Below are positions 15,448 through 22,173 of a stretch of DNA of 35,201 nt, piece by piece. The stretch's first letter is position 1. Each line of letters begins with the position of its first letter. Location: IMG/VR virus record IMGVR_UViG_3300046454_000037, positions 1 to 35,201 of that record; one strand, given 5' to 3'. The DNA is from a virus. The notes beneath the pieces are model-generated. The model saw only the letters and a list, made by a program, of their open reading frames with translations. It was not told the origin of the DNA and did no database searches. A program made the translations under genes and the position numbers.

Positions 15448-16881
15448 TCAGCGACCGGCCCGCCAGACGCGCACGGCGACGCCGCGCTGCCAGTAGTTGA
15501 GCGCTTGCGTCGTCATGTCGACTTGGTCGTCGTGCTCCGCGTTCGGGAAGTTCGTCAACTCGTGGACGTAGTCTTCGACCCACGGCGCGATCGACGGGTC
15601 GGGGACGTAGAAGTTGCCAGCCTCGATCGTGGCTGAGCACGCCGCGACGCGCGCGATCTTGCTGCCCTGTGGCTCGATGGGCACCATGCCGTCAACGAGG
15701 CCTTTCATGGTCTGCATGACCGCCGGGCCGTTGGCTTTGTCTTCGATGAGTTTCCGAAACGCCTTCGGGTAGGCTGCGGCGAGCGAGCGCAGCGCGGTGC
15801 AGGTCGCCGGCAAGTCGAGGCGCTCCTTGATGCGGTGGACGAGATACTTGGCGGTCCCTTTGCGCGCGAGCACGCCGATGCAGACGTAGTCGCTGCCGGC
15901 TTTGTCCTTGAACGTGCAGTCGGCCGAGATAACCCACTCGTCGAGGTCAGCCGGCAACTCGCGATACGTGCGCAGCCACGCGCGCTTGATCATCGCGCCA
16001 CCAGCGGGCGCTGGCTCTTGCTGCAACTGCCCGGCCGTGCCCATGCCGCCGAGGTCGATCTCGAGGTCCGCGACTGCCTTCGCGCTGAAGCCGGCTGGCC
16101 AGAGCAGGTCGCCATCGTGCTCGCGCGGGTCAACGAAGCCGGTCGACGTCGCCGGGCGCACCGTCGCGCCGCGTCGCATCGGCAAGCACAGATGGACCCA
16201 GTTGCCTTTCTTCAGCAGATGCCCGGTGAGGTCGTTCTCGTGCAAGCGCTGCATGACGACGACGCGGCGCACGTTGCGAATGACGCCGCGCGTCGAGATC
16301 GTGCGGTCGTACCAGTTGAGCGCTGACTGGCGCTGGTCGTCGGACTCGGCCTGCTTCGTATTGTGCGGGTCGTCGATGATGACGCGGTCTGGATGCTCGC
16401 CCGTGCCGACGCCACCGACTGACGTCGCGAGGCGCCAGCCCTTCGCGGTCGTGTCCATGCGCGTCTTGCGGTTCTGGTCGCTGCGCAGTTGCACGTACGG
16501 GAACGACTGCCGATACCAGTCGCTCTGCACGACGTCGCGCACCTTCAGTTGGTCGCGCACGCTCAGGTCTTCAGCGTAGGACGCCGCCAGGAATCGCGTG
16601 TTCGGGTTGCGCGCCCACTCCCACGCTGGCCACAGCACGCTCACGAGCAGCGACTTGCCAGTGCCAGGCGGGATGTTGATGATCAGGTTCTTGATGTCGC
16701 CGCGCGTGACCGCCTCGAGATGGTCGCAGACGACGTCGATATGCCAGTTTGGAATCAGCGGCGAGTCCGGCTCGACGATGGGCCACGCTTTCTCGACGAA
16801 GTAGCGCAGCGAGCGGCGCGCGCGCTCGGCTTGGACGTCGGTCAGCGACGGCAGCGTGAGCGTGTCAGCCACGCTTGTCAT
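15448..16881 (-). CDS. terL: Terminase large subunit (packaging ATPase/nuclease)
   Basis: The product has 477 residues. The ATPase domain has Walker A PPGTGKS (71-77), Walker B RVIIDDP (DD at 171-172), and a coupling segment VVVMQRLHENDL. The RNase H-like nuclease domain has its acidic residues at SADCTFKD (D322), LIEDKANG (E381/D382) and AEHDDQVDM (D452-453). It cuts concatemeric DNA and pumps it through the portal. It overlaps a small membrane-protein gene at its start by 17 nt and lies directly before the portal. The small subunit is about 3.3 kb away (20152-20853), with accessory genes between; adjacent placement is more usual. Confidence 0.97.
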   Translation of the reverse strand: MTSVADTLTLPSLTDVQAERARRSLRYFVEKAWPIVEPDSPLIPNWHIDVVCDHLEAVTRGDIKNLIINIPPGTGKSLLVSVLWPAWEWARNPNTRFLAASYAEDLSVRDQLKVRDVVQSDWYRQSFPYVQLRSDQNRKTRMDTTAKGWRLATSVGGVGTGEHPDRVIIDDPHNTKQAESDDQRQSALNWYDRTISTRGVIRNVRRVVVMQRLHENDLTGHLLKKGNWVHLCLPMRRGATVRPATSTGFVDPREHDGDLLWPAGFSAKAVADLEIDLGGMGTAGQLQQEPAPAGGAMIKRAWLRTYRELPADLDEWVISADCTFKDKAGSDYVCIGVLARKGTAKYLVHRIKERLDLPATCTALRSLAAAYPKAFRKLIEDKANGPAVMQTMKGLVDGMVPIEPQGSKIARVAACSATIEAGNFYVPDPSIAPWVEDYVHELTNFPNAEHDDQVDMTTQALNYWQRGVAVRVWRAGR

Positions 16882-17029
16882 CGTCGAGCAGCATGAACGC
16901 GAAGCCGACGATCGCGCCGATGTAGTAGAAGACCAGCATCCGCGCGAGCGGGATCTGCCAGCGGTCCTTGAGCACGACGACGAGCGCGCTCGCGACGACG
17001 ATGATGACCAGCCGGACGATCGTCTTCAT
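16865..17029 (-). CDS. Small two-helix membrane protein (54 aa)
   Basis: This short frame begins at ATG 17029, overlapping the upstream stop (ATGA), and ends with TGA at 16867-16865 inside the terminase gene start. The protein has a hydrophobic segment at 4-20 (IVRLVIIVVASALVVVL), a short KDRWQIPLAR loop, a second segment at 31-48 (MLVFYYIGAIVGFAFMLL), and an acidic-basic tail DDDKRG. Size and topology would suit a class II holin-like or other small phage membrane protein, but no lysis gene is nearby. The stop-start couplings on both sides argue that it is real. Confidence 0.72.
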   Translation of the reverse strand: MKTIVRLVIIVVASALVVVLKDRWQIPLARMLVFYYIGAIVGFAFMLLDDDKRG

Positions 17030-17301
17030 CGTCGCCCCGCCTTCGGTTCCGGCCCCGCGAACTCGCTATCCTCCGGCTGCGTCCGATTCACTTCCTCGAC
17101 GCTGGCGCGAGCGAGACCAACAGACAACATCGTGACGGATTGCATCCACTCCGCGACACCTTCAGCGCCTCGGTATCCGCTGCTGTTCATGTCTTCCTTG
17201 GATGCCAGCCCACTCGCGATGTTCCCCGCGATCCGCGCCACGGTAGAGTTGAGACGCTTCGCCGCCATCTGCGCCACGGCCGGCGCGTCGGGCTTAGCCA
17301 T
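17026..17301 (-). CDS. Hypothetical accessory protein
   Basis: The product has 91 residues. ATG 17301 has GGAGG four bases upstream, and the gene overlaps its upstream neighbour by 8 nt. A longer reading to 17490 lies antisense-like in composition and is rejected. The sequence is helical in the middle (VAQMAAKRLNSTVARIAGNIASGLA and GVAEWMQSVTMLSVGLARASVEEV) with a charged C-terminus. No known motif is visible. It belongs to the run of tiny coupled genes between the two terminase genes. Confidence 0.72.
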   Translation of the reverse strand: MAKPDAPAVAQMAAKRLNSTVARIAGNIASGLASKEDMNSSGYRGAEGVAEWMQSVTMLSVGLARASVEEVNRTQPEDSEFAGPEPKAGRR

Positions 17302-17527
17302 CGATCCTCCAGAGGGCTTTCCACTCGCTGCCGTTTGTTCCCGGTTTGTCGAGTTGCAGCCCGTAATGCCAGCCGTTGAAGTTCCAGCCATACCACTCAC
17401 GCGAGAAGGTTCCGGCGAAATACCCGCTACCGATCTTCGCCAGATAGGACTTACCGACCTTGATGTCCGGGTGCTCATGGCCATCGCCACGCCTCAAGTC
17501 GATGACGACCAGCTCCGGCTTAGCCAC
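17294..17527 (-). CDS. Hypothetical aromatic-rich beta protein
   Basis: The product has 77 residues. The GTG start at 17527 has AAGGAGG six bases upstream, within a 20-bp sequence repeated before the next gene. It overlaps both neighbours by 8 nt. The centre is strikingly rich in tyrosine and tryptophan (GKSYLAKIGSGYFAGTFSREWYGWNFNGW), suggesting a compact beta sheet or ligand-binding barrel. I do not recognise the family, but the composition is clearly that of a real folded protein. Confidence 0.8.
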   Translation of the reverse strand: MAKPELVVIDLRRGDGHEHPDIKVGKSYLAKIGSGYFAGTFSREWYGWNFNGWHYGLQLDKPGTNGSEWKALWRIDG

Positions 17528-17705
17528 GGTCGGCCTCCTTCGCGCTCAACTGGCCGTCCTTGAAGCCGCGTGCGTAGGCGTCGTCACGCTCGCGCGTCAG
17601 TTCCTCGATGCGCGCTTTGTAGACGGCGATGGCGCCCCCGAGTTGGCCGAGGTCGCCCATTAGCTTCGCCAACTGCTCCACTTCGCGTGCGTCTCTGCTA
17701 TTCAC
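17520..17705 (-). CDS. Short coiled-coil protein
   Basis: The product has 61 residues. GTG 17705 has AAGGAGG six bases upstream. Residues 8-48 look like a continuous amphipathic helix (VEQLAKLMGDLGQLGGAIAVYKARIEEL), probably coiled coil. The end of the gene doubles as the ribosome site for the next gene, which begins in an 8-nt overlap. Function is unknown. The placement two genes upstream of a small membrane protein leaves a regulator or antiholin-like role possible, but nothing shows it. Confidence 0.75.
   Translation of the reverse strand: MNSRDAREVEQLAKLMGDLGQLGGAIAVYKARIEELTRERDDAYARGFKDGQLSAKEADRG
17525..17544 (-). repeat. 20-bp ribosome-site repeat, copy A
   Basis: This 20-bp stretch, containing AAGGAGG and a GTG start, is identical to 17703-17722. 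Here it encodes the last residues AKEADRG of the gene before it. Confidence 0.85.
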
Positions 17706-18067
17706 GGTCGGCCTCCTTCGCGGGCGTCAGCGGTCGCCAAGGTTCGTCGCGTCAACTCGTGGAGCGCACGCTTGATCGCCTGTGATGTGCTGAGCGTCAT
17801 CTGATACACGCCCGGCCCGACCTGCTGCCCACCGGGCGGTCGCGGAGCACCTGCGCTGGCGATGTGGTCGAGTTCGATGACAGCCGCTTCTACCGCCTCC
17901 CGCTGCCGCGCGATCGTCGCGTCCCGATCGGCGAGGGCGGCTTGCGCGATCTCCAGTGCTGTCTCTGTGGCGACGACGCGCCACGCGATGGCTTCGCGCT
18001 CGCGCACAGCGGCGGCGAGCGTCGCGCGCAGCCGGTCAGCGTCGGCGCCGGACGAGAGCCAGGTCAT
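17702..18067 (-). CDS. Hypothetical coiled-coil protein
   Basis: The product has 121 residues. ATG 18067 overlaps the stop of the membrane-protein gene upstream (ATGA). Residues 10-70 form a long alanine/arginine/glutamate-rich helix (LRATLAAAVREREAIAWR, then AQAALADRDATIARQREAVEAAVIEL). A proline/glycine turn and a C-terminal helix follow. This resembles small phage coiled-coil proteins of no assigned function. The frame remains open upstream to 18436, but that part is arginine-rich and belongs to other genes' complements. Confidence 0.75.
   Translation of the reverse strand: MTWLSSGADADRLRATLAAAVREREAIAWRVVATETALEIAQAALADRDATIARQREAVEAAVIELDHIASAGAPRPPGGQQVGPGVYQMTLSTSQAIKRALHELTRRTLATADAREGGRP
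17703..17722 (-). repeat. 20-bp ribosome-site repeat, copy B
   Basis: This is identical to 17525-17544 but is read in another frame by the preceding gene, as AREGGRP followed by a stop. The identity therefore cannot be explained by duplication of protein sequence; the ribosome site itself is what is shared. Confidence 0.85.
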
Positions 18068-18339
18068 CGCGTCACCAGCCGCACGAGCGCGGCGAGCCAG
18101 AGCGCCACCACGACGCGCTCGGCCTGCTCGCGTGCGTGCCGACCCTTGTCGACGTCGCTGCGCGGCGTCCGGTCCATGATCAGCACGGTCGCGATCACGT
18201 TGAGCGCGAACGCCGTCGGCCACGTCAGCGAGACGTGCGCGACCGGCGCGACGAACCAGTTCCAGACCCACGCGATGACGAACGGCTCGCCGACGAGCAG
18301 CGTCCATGCCCACAGCGCGCGCTCGGCTTTGGGCGTCAT
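18064..18339 (-). CDS. Small multi-pass membrane protein
   Basis: The product has 91 residues. ATG 18339 overlaps the upstream stop (ATGA). Hydrophobic segments lie at about 9-32 (LWAWTLLVGEPFVIAWVWNWFV), 38-54 (LTWPTAFALNVIATVLI) and 76-88 (VVVALWLAALVRL), separated by a basic and acidic loop (DRTPRSDVDKGRHAREQAE). Two to three membrane passes are likely. A holin-like role is possible from size and topology, but there is no lysozyme gene next to it, so this stays a guess. Confidence 0.75.
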   Translation of the reverse strand: MTPKAERALWAWTLLVGEPFVIAWVWNWFVAPVAHVSLTWPTAFALNVIATVLIMDRTPRSDVDKGRHAREQAERVVVALWLAALVRLVTR

Positions 18340-18491
18340 CGGGTGCCGGCCTTCTCTTGCCGCTCGGCTGCACGTCGAGCCGCGCGGCGTTCGGCACGCT
18401 TCGACCACGACCGGACCTTGCGCGGCGGCACGGCAAAGTGGTCGAGCCAGCGCAGCAGGTCAGCCATCGGGAACACTACGGGTCGTGTCAT
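18336..18491 (-). CDS. Short basic protein
   Basis: I choose ATG 18491, with AGGAGG four bases upstream, giving 51 residues; the alternative ATG at 18554 overlaps the previous stop (ATGA) but adds a stretch with codons (AGA, TCA, GGA) rare in this genome. The N-terminus reads MADLLRWLDHFAVPP after a short lead. The rest is a strongly basic helix (KRAERRAARRAAERQEK) that could bind nucleic acid or nascent RNA. Function is unknown. Confidence 0.65.
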   Translation of the reverse strand: MTRPVVFPMADLLRWLDHFAVPPRKVRSWSKRAERRAARRAAERQEKAGTR

Positions 18492-18550
18492 CGGTCCTCC
18501 TGAATCACGCGCAGCGAGCGGCTTTCTGATCTCGCCGCGCAGGCGCAGCG

Positions 18551-18826
18551 TCATGCGAACTCCTTGCCCTTGAAGGCGTCGAGCGGCAGTGGCTCGCCGT
18601 CGAGCGTGTAGACCGGCAGCCGCGCGCCGTTCTCCGTCACGCGCGAGACGCCTGCGTGGGCGTAGCGGCGGATGGGATACACGGGCGCGGACATCGGCAC
18701 GTCGCCGAGCGGGTAGAACAGCGCCCGCAGCGTCGACGCGAACGGCACGCGCACGACGTCGTCGAGCGACACGACCTCGACGATGCGCTCCTGCGCGAAC
18801 GGCAGCAGCACAACGACGCGCGTCAC
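18551..18826 (-). CDS. Hypothetical beta-rich protein
   Basis: The product has 91 residues from a GTG at 18826 that overlaps the glycosyltransferase stop (GTGA). The sequence shows alternating strands (RVVVLLPFAQERIVEVVSLDDVVRVPF, then PVYTLDGEPLPL) and ends in KGKEFA. A longer reading to 18883 would run back through the glycosyltransferase end and is not preferred. No recognised motif. Tight coupling suggests it is made with the glycosyltransferase. Confidence 0.72.
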   Translation of the reverse strand: MTRVVVLLPFAQERIVEVVSLDDVVRVPFASTLRALFYPLGDVPMSAPVYPIRRYAHAGVSRVTENGARLPVYTLDGEPLPLDAFKGKEFA

Positions 18827-20091
18827 GGCTCTACTGCCGGGCGCGACGCCCCATCGCCGCCACAGGTCTCGCACGTGACCCACGTCGATTCTTCGGCCAT
18901 GCCGCCGGTGTCTTCAGACGGCGACACGTCGCGCGTGATCTCGATCGCGCCTTTGCCGTCGCAGTGCTCGCACACGTTCGCAGTTGGCGTGTCGTCGACG
19001 ACCGGCACGACCGGCGCGTCGTCGTTGATGACGAGCGTCATGTCTGGCGTGCGCATCGGCGGCGGGTCAGCGACCTCGATGCGCTTGTTGCGCTTGAACC
19101 GGCCGTAGTCGACGTAGTGCTGCCAGCGGTTGAAGCGCCAGATCACGCGCGCCACGTCGGGGTGCTGCTCGCGCAGCGACTCGGCCATCTTCAGCCGGCC
19201 GTCGTCCTTGTAGAGTTCGTCGGTGTTGCCGCCCTTCATCGTCATCGTCGCGGCCTTCATCGCGAGGAAGGCGTTGAACAGGAGCGTGCAGTAGCCGTCC
19301 TTCAGCGCGCGCAACGACAGGTCGGTGTCCTCGTTGTAGCGTCCGCGCCAGCGATACGGGATCGCGTTGTCGATGAGGATGCAGGAGTAAACGCGCGTGT
19401 TTGGCACGAACGCGGGCGGGCCGAACTTGCGCTTCGCCAAGAAGTCGTAGTTCATGCCGCAGAGGGCGACGTTCTCGAACTTGTCCGCGAAGTCTTCGAT
19501 CGCGACGAACGGCACGGGGTCGGCGCACTGGATCTTGGCGTTGTCGTGCAGCCGATAGAACCCGCGGATGTTGTCGTCGAGAATCCAGTGTCGCGTCGCG
19601 CCGGTCGACTGCGCGTGGTCCCACACCCAGTTGCGCGCCGGAATCGAGCCTTGGCCGAGGTTGCTGAACGGCAGCGTGAGAATCTTCGCCGGGTCGATGA
19701 CGGCGGCGTAAGCGTCGAACTCTTGCGGCTCGACGACGATCGAGTACGGCACGCGCATCGCCTCGAGCGCTTTGCTCGTGAGTCGCGACTCGGCGCGCCC
19801 TTTCGAGATGATGTAAACCGGATACTTTGGCACGACGAGCGCGCTCGCGTGCCAGCGCTTGTTCGCGAACTCCGCCAGCTCAGCCTTGGGGTGCCAGACG
19901 AACTTCGTCCGGTCGCTGAGCGCTTGCCCGATTACCTGCGCGAACGCCGCGCGGTCGGCTTCGTTGCGAAAGTGGACCTTGAGCGTCTGCCACGGCGCGA
20001 GGTTCTCGTGGTCGTAGGCCGGCATGTCGGCCCAGTCGTCGCGCCACTTCTCTGGCAGTTCAAACAGCGCTGGCTGCTCTGGGGTTGGCAT
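18823..20091 (-). CDS. TAGT-like glycosyltransferase with two DnaJ-type zinc motifs
   Basis: The product has 422 residues from ATG 20091 (a TTG at 20100 is an alternative). Residues about 35-75 form a small phage domain (WQTLKVHFRN, TKFVWHP). Residues 88-320 match the TET-associated glycosyltransferase pattern: PVYIISKGRAESRLTSKAL, a VVEPQEFDAY segment, SIPARNWVW, the acidic LDDNIRGFY (D172, D173), and YNEDTDLSLR near 255. TAGT enzymes of phages are linked to sugars added to 5-hydroxymethylcytosine. The C-terminus adds CEHCDGKG (Cys 374/377) and CETCGGDG (Cys 407/410), the CxxCxGxG repeats of DnaJ zinc fingers. No TET/JBP oxygenase is visible in this window. Glycosyltransferase fold: likely; DNA as acceptor: inference. 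Confidence 0.85.
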   Translation of the reverse strand: MPTPEQPALFELPEKWRDDWADMPAYDHENLAPWQTLKVHFRNEADRAAFAQVIGQALSDRTKFVWHPKAELAEFANKRWHASALVVPKYPVYIISKGRAESRLTSKALEAMRVPYSIVVEPQEFDAYAAVIDPAKILTLPFSNLGQGSIPARNWVWDHAQSTGATRHWILDDNIRGFYRLHDNAKIQCADPVPFVAIEDFADKFENVALCGMNYDFLAKRKFGPPAFVPNTRVYSCILIDNAIPYRWRGRYNEDTDLSLRALKDGYCTLLFNAFLAMKAATMTMKGGNTDELYKDDGRLKMAESLREQHPDVARVIWRFNRWQHYVDYGRFKRNKRIEVADPPPMRTPDMTLVINDDAPVVPVVDDTPTANVCEHCDGKGAIEITRDVSPSEDTGGMAEESTWVTCETCGGDGASRPAVEP

Positions 20092-20151
20092 TGCTGCCAA
20101 GTCTGCATATTCCCCAAAGAGAACACCAGCGGTCCCTTTTGCGAAGACCGC

Positions 20152-20853
20152 CTACGGCTTGCCATCCGTGATGCGCTGCAGGTGGACCCGTTCGAGCACT
20201 TCAAGGTCCGCCGCGCTGAGCGTCGCCAAGTCGGCGCGCGCCAGCTGCACTGGCCCGCCGCCCGGCCCGGTCACTTCGTGGCGTTCTCGGTAGCGCTCCG
20301 GCATCAGCCCCTTGGCGAAGAAGATCAGGAGCGTGTCGCTGTACTCGCGCGTCGTGCCGACAAGTCGGCCGTTCTGATATACCGGCTGCTCGACCCCGTC
20401 GTGGCCACGCCTGAAGATTTCAGCCTCGATGCGGTCGCACGCCATGCGACGCGCGACCTCGAGCGCGGCCGCAAACGGCGTGTCCGGGTCTTTGCGCCAG
20501 TTGTAGGCCGTGCTCTCGCAGATGCCGACAGCTTTGCACGACAGGCGCACGTTGCCGGTCATGGCGAACGTCGCCAGCCACTTGCGCTTTTTTGGGTCTA
20601 CAACCTCCGCGAACGCCGGCGGGTCGAGCGCGACGACGTCGGGTTTCGACAGTTCAGCCCCGCGAAACGGTGGCGGGTAGCGGCTGCTCGTCGGGGCGCC
20701 CTGCAGCGCGTCGCTCTGAGGCCGGCTAGGCGCATCGGTCACGCCCGGCGACTGGTTAGCTGTCTCGACGGTCGGTCGACGCTGAGGCCGGCGCTGGCTG
20801 GCTTTGGCTGGCTGTCTGACGCGCTTGCTGGTTGCTGACTGACGACGAGTCAC
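20152..20853 (-). CDS. Terminase small subunit
   Basis: I choose the GTG at 20853, preceded by GGGGAGG, giving 233 residues; the frame also allows a start at 20898. The first 75 residues are basic, proline/glutamine-rich and probably disordered. A helix-turn-helix follows at about 95-130 (KWLATFAMTGNVRLSCKAVGICESTAYNWRKD), the fold used to recognise the packaging site. Then comes a helical region with LLIFFAKGLMPERYRER, typical of phBC6A51-type small terminases, and a C-terminal part for large-subunit contact. It recognises concatemer DNA and stimulates TerL. Confidence 0.88.
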   Translation of the reverse strand: MTRRQSATSKRVRQPAKASQRRPQRRPTVETANQSPGVTDAPSRPQSDALQGAPTSSRYPPPFRGAELSKPDVVALDPPAFAEVVDPKKRKWLATFAMTGNVRLSCKAVGICESTAYNWRKDPDTPFAAALEVARRMACDRIEAEIFRRGHDGVEQPVYQNGRLVGTTREYSDTLLIFFAKGLMPERYRERHEVTGPGGGPVQLARADLATLSAADLEVLERVHLQRITDGKP

Positions 20854-20869
20854 GCCCCCCTCCCCTGCC

Positions 20870-21130
20870 CTACTGCGGGCGCGTCGGGCCGTCGACAATC
20901 GAGTCCGGCGACAGCACGAGCCACGGGTGGGTGAAGACGACCTGGAGCACGACGCCGTTGTCGAGCGTGAGCTGGCGCCAGCGCTGGTCAGACTTGTCGA
21001 GGAAGTCGAACGTGTCGACGATCGTGCGCCCGATCATCCACGTCTCAGGCCGCGTGATCTTGCGTTCGTCGCCGAGCACGCCGCCGACGACTTCGGGGCG
21101 CTTGCCGGATGACTTGCGGATAGGTTTCAT
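20870..21130 (-). CDS. Hypothetical protein
   Basis: The product has 86 residues from ATG 21130, with a weak GGGGA site. The N-terminus is basic (KPIRKSSGKRPE), followed by a beta-like region (RPETWMIGRTIVDTF, LTLDNGVVLQVVFTHPWLVLSPD). It overlaps the end of the ribbon-helix-helix gene by 86 nt, which is large for this genome, so an internal start (ATG at residue 32) remains possible. Family not recognised. Confidence 0.65.
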   Translation of the reverse strand: MKPIRKSSGKRPEVVGGVLGDERKITRPETWMIGRTIVDTFDFLDKSDQRWRQLTLDNGVVLQVVFTHPWLVLSPDSIVDGPTRPQ

Positions 21131-21569
21131 GGTCCCCGTGTTCGGTGATGAGGGCTTCGGCTAAGTCCGAAGCGCTCTTGTGCGTGCGCGTCTGCGCGGC
21201 GGCGAGCGCGTCGAGCGCTGGCGGCGTCATGCGAATCGCGTAGACGTTCTGGCCAAGCTTGGGCGAGAACAGCACGCCCGGTCGATCGCGATACGTCTCG
21301 GTGGTCAGGCTCGAGGCGTGCGCGAGCACAAGCGTCGTCAGCACGTCGTTGCGGCTGAGTCGATGCGTCGTGCAAAGGCTCGCGAGCGCAGCACGCCCGG
21401 CCTCAGTCATGTCGACGTAGACGGTGCGCGCCAAGTCTTTGCCGGGGTAGGCGGTCTTGCGGCCTGCGCCGGGGCGCGTCCCGCCACGTTGACGTTGCGC
21501 GTCGGGCGGCTGCTCCACTCTGACGATAGTATCGTCTGAATCGAACCCACGCACCAGCGAGGCGAACAT
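21045..21569 (-). CDS. Putative ribbon-helix-helix DNA-binding protein
   Basis: The product has 174 residues. ATG 21569 directly follows the previous stop. The motif RGGTRPGAGRK at about 28-38 is common at the start of phage DNA-binding proteins. Two segments each look like a beta strand followed by two helices: ARTVYVDMTEAGRAALASLC with the following helix, and YAIRMTPPALDALAAAQTRTHKSASDLAEALITEHGD. That is the ribbon-helix-helix layout, duplicated in one chain. The arginine-rich last 25 residues overlap the next gene and may be a by-product of frame overlap. Likely a transcriptional regulator. Confidence 0.68.
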   Translation of the reverse strand: MFASLVRGFDSDDTIVRVEQPPDAQRQRGGTRPGAGRKTAYPGKDLARTVYVDMTEAGRAALASLCTTHRLSRNDVLTTLVLAHASSLTTETYRDRPGVLFSPKLGQNVYAIRMTPPALDALAAAQTRTHKSASDLAEALITEHGDHETYPQVIRQAPRSRRRRARRRTQDHAA

Positions 21570-21854
21570 CTACGCGCTCTCGCTCGCGCGCTCGGCCGTG
21601 ACGATGGCGGCGTCGACGTGCGCGAGCACGCGCAGCAGTTCATGCGTCGCGCGCGCGAAGGCGATGCGCTGCGAGTCCGCGAGCACGACGCCATCCGCGT
21701 AGAGGGTCGAGTCGAGCGCCTGCAGCGAGGCGTCGAGCGCGCCTGAGACGCGGCGCAGTTGCTTCGCAGTGCGGGCGTGGCCTTTCTTGACGGCTGCCAG
21801 GCAGTGCTGCGCGCGTTGACGAGCGAGCGTGGTTGATAGTGAGAGTTTCGGCAT
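21570..21854 (-). CDS. Hypothetical helical protein
   Basis: The product has 94 residues. ATG 21854 has AAGGAGG five bases upstream, which decides the start over an upstream in-frame codon at 21899. The protein is almost entirely helical and alanine/leucine-rich (LARQRAQHCLAAVKKGHARTAKQLRRV, HELLRVLAHVDAAIVTAERASE). It may be a small coiled-coil or nucleic-acid-associated protein. No motif is recognised. Confidence 0.75.
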   Translation of the reverse strand: MPKLSLSTTLARQRAQHCLAAVKKGHARTAKQLRRVSGALDASLQALDSTLYADGVVLADSQRIAFARATHELLRVLAHVDAAIVTAERASESA

Positions 21855-21864
21855 GGTGTCCTCC

Positions 21865-22173
21865 TTAGCGGTCGCAGTCTTTGTCGATGACCGGCCCATA
21901 GATGGGCGCGATCACGTGCGCGCCGACGTGGTCGCCGTGAACGACGATGAGGCGTCGACAGCGGGTGCAGTGGGCGTCCCACACGATGCCAGCAGCATAG
22001 CGTCGCGCCTTGAACTTGCCCAGCTCGTGCAGGCGTCGCTTCGCCATCGCGCGCGCTTCACGCTTCAGCCCCCCAAGGTAGCCGAAGCCGTCGTCGGGGT
22101 TGTGGCGTCGCAGTTCGCGCTCGCCTATCTCGCGCAGGTTCAGCCGGGCCGGGCGTCGTCGCGTCGTCTTCAC
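21865..22173 (-). CDS. Small basic zinc-knuckle-like protein
   Basis: The product has 102 residues from a GTG at 22173 overlapping the previous stop (GTGA) with GGAGG upstream. The first 60 residues are basic and helical. The later region has HCTRCRRLIVVHGD, a single Cys-x2-Cys pair, with CDR at the C-terminus. This could be half of a zinc ribbon. Nucleic-acid binding is plausible but unproven. Confidence 0.72.
   Translation of the reverse strand: MKTTRRRPARLNLREIGERELRRHNPDDGFGYLGGLKREARAMAKRRLHELGKFKARRYAAGIVWDAHCTRCRRLIVVHGDHVGAHVIAPIYGPVIDKDCDR

Noticed and set aside
18589-20838. A 749-codon plus-strand open frame
   Set aside because: It runs antisense through the glycosyltransferase and small terminase genes, is arginine/valine/aspartate-rich with no motif, and reflects G/C-ending codons on the other strand.
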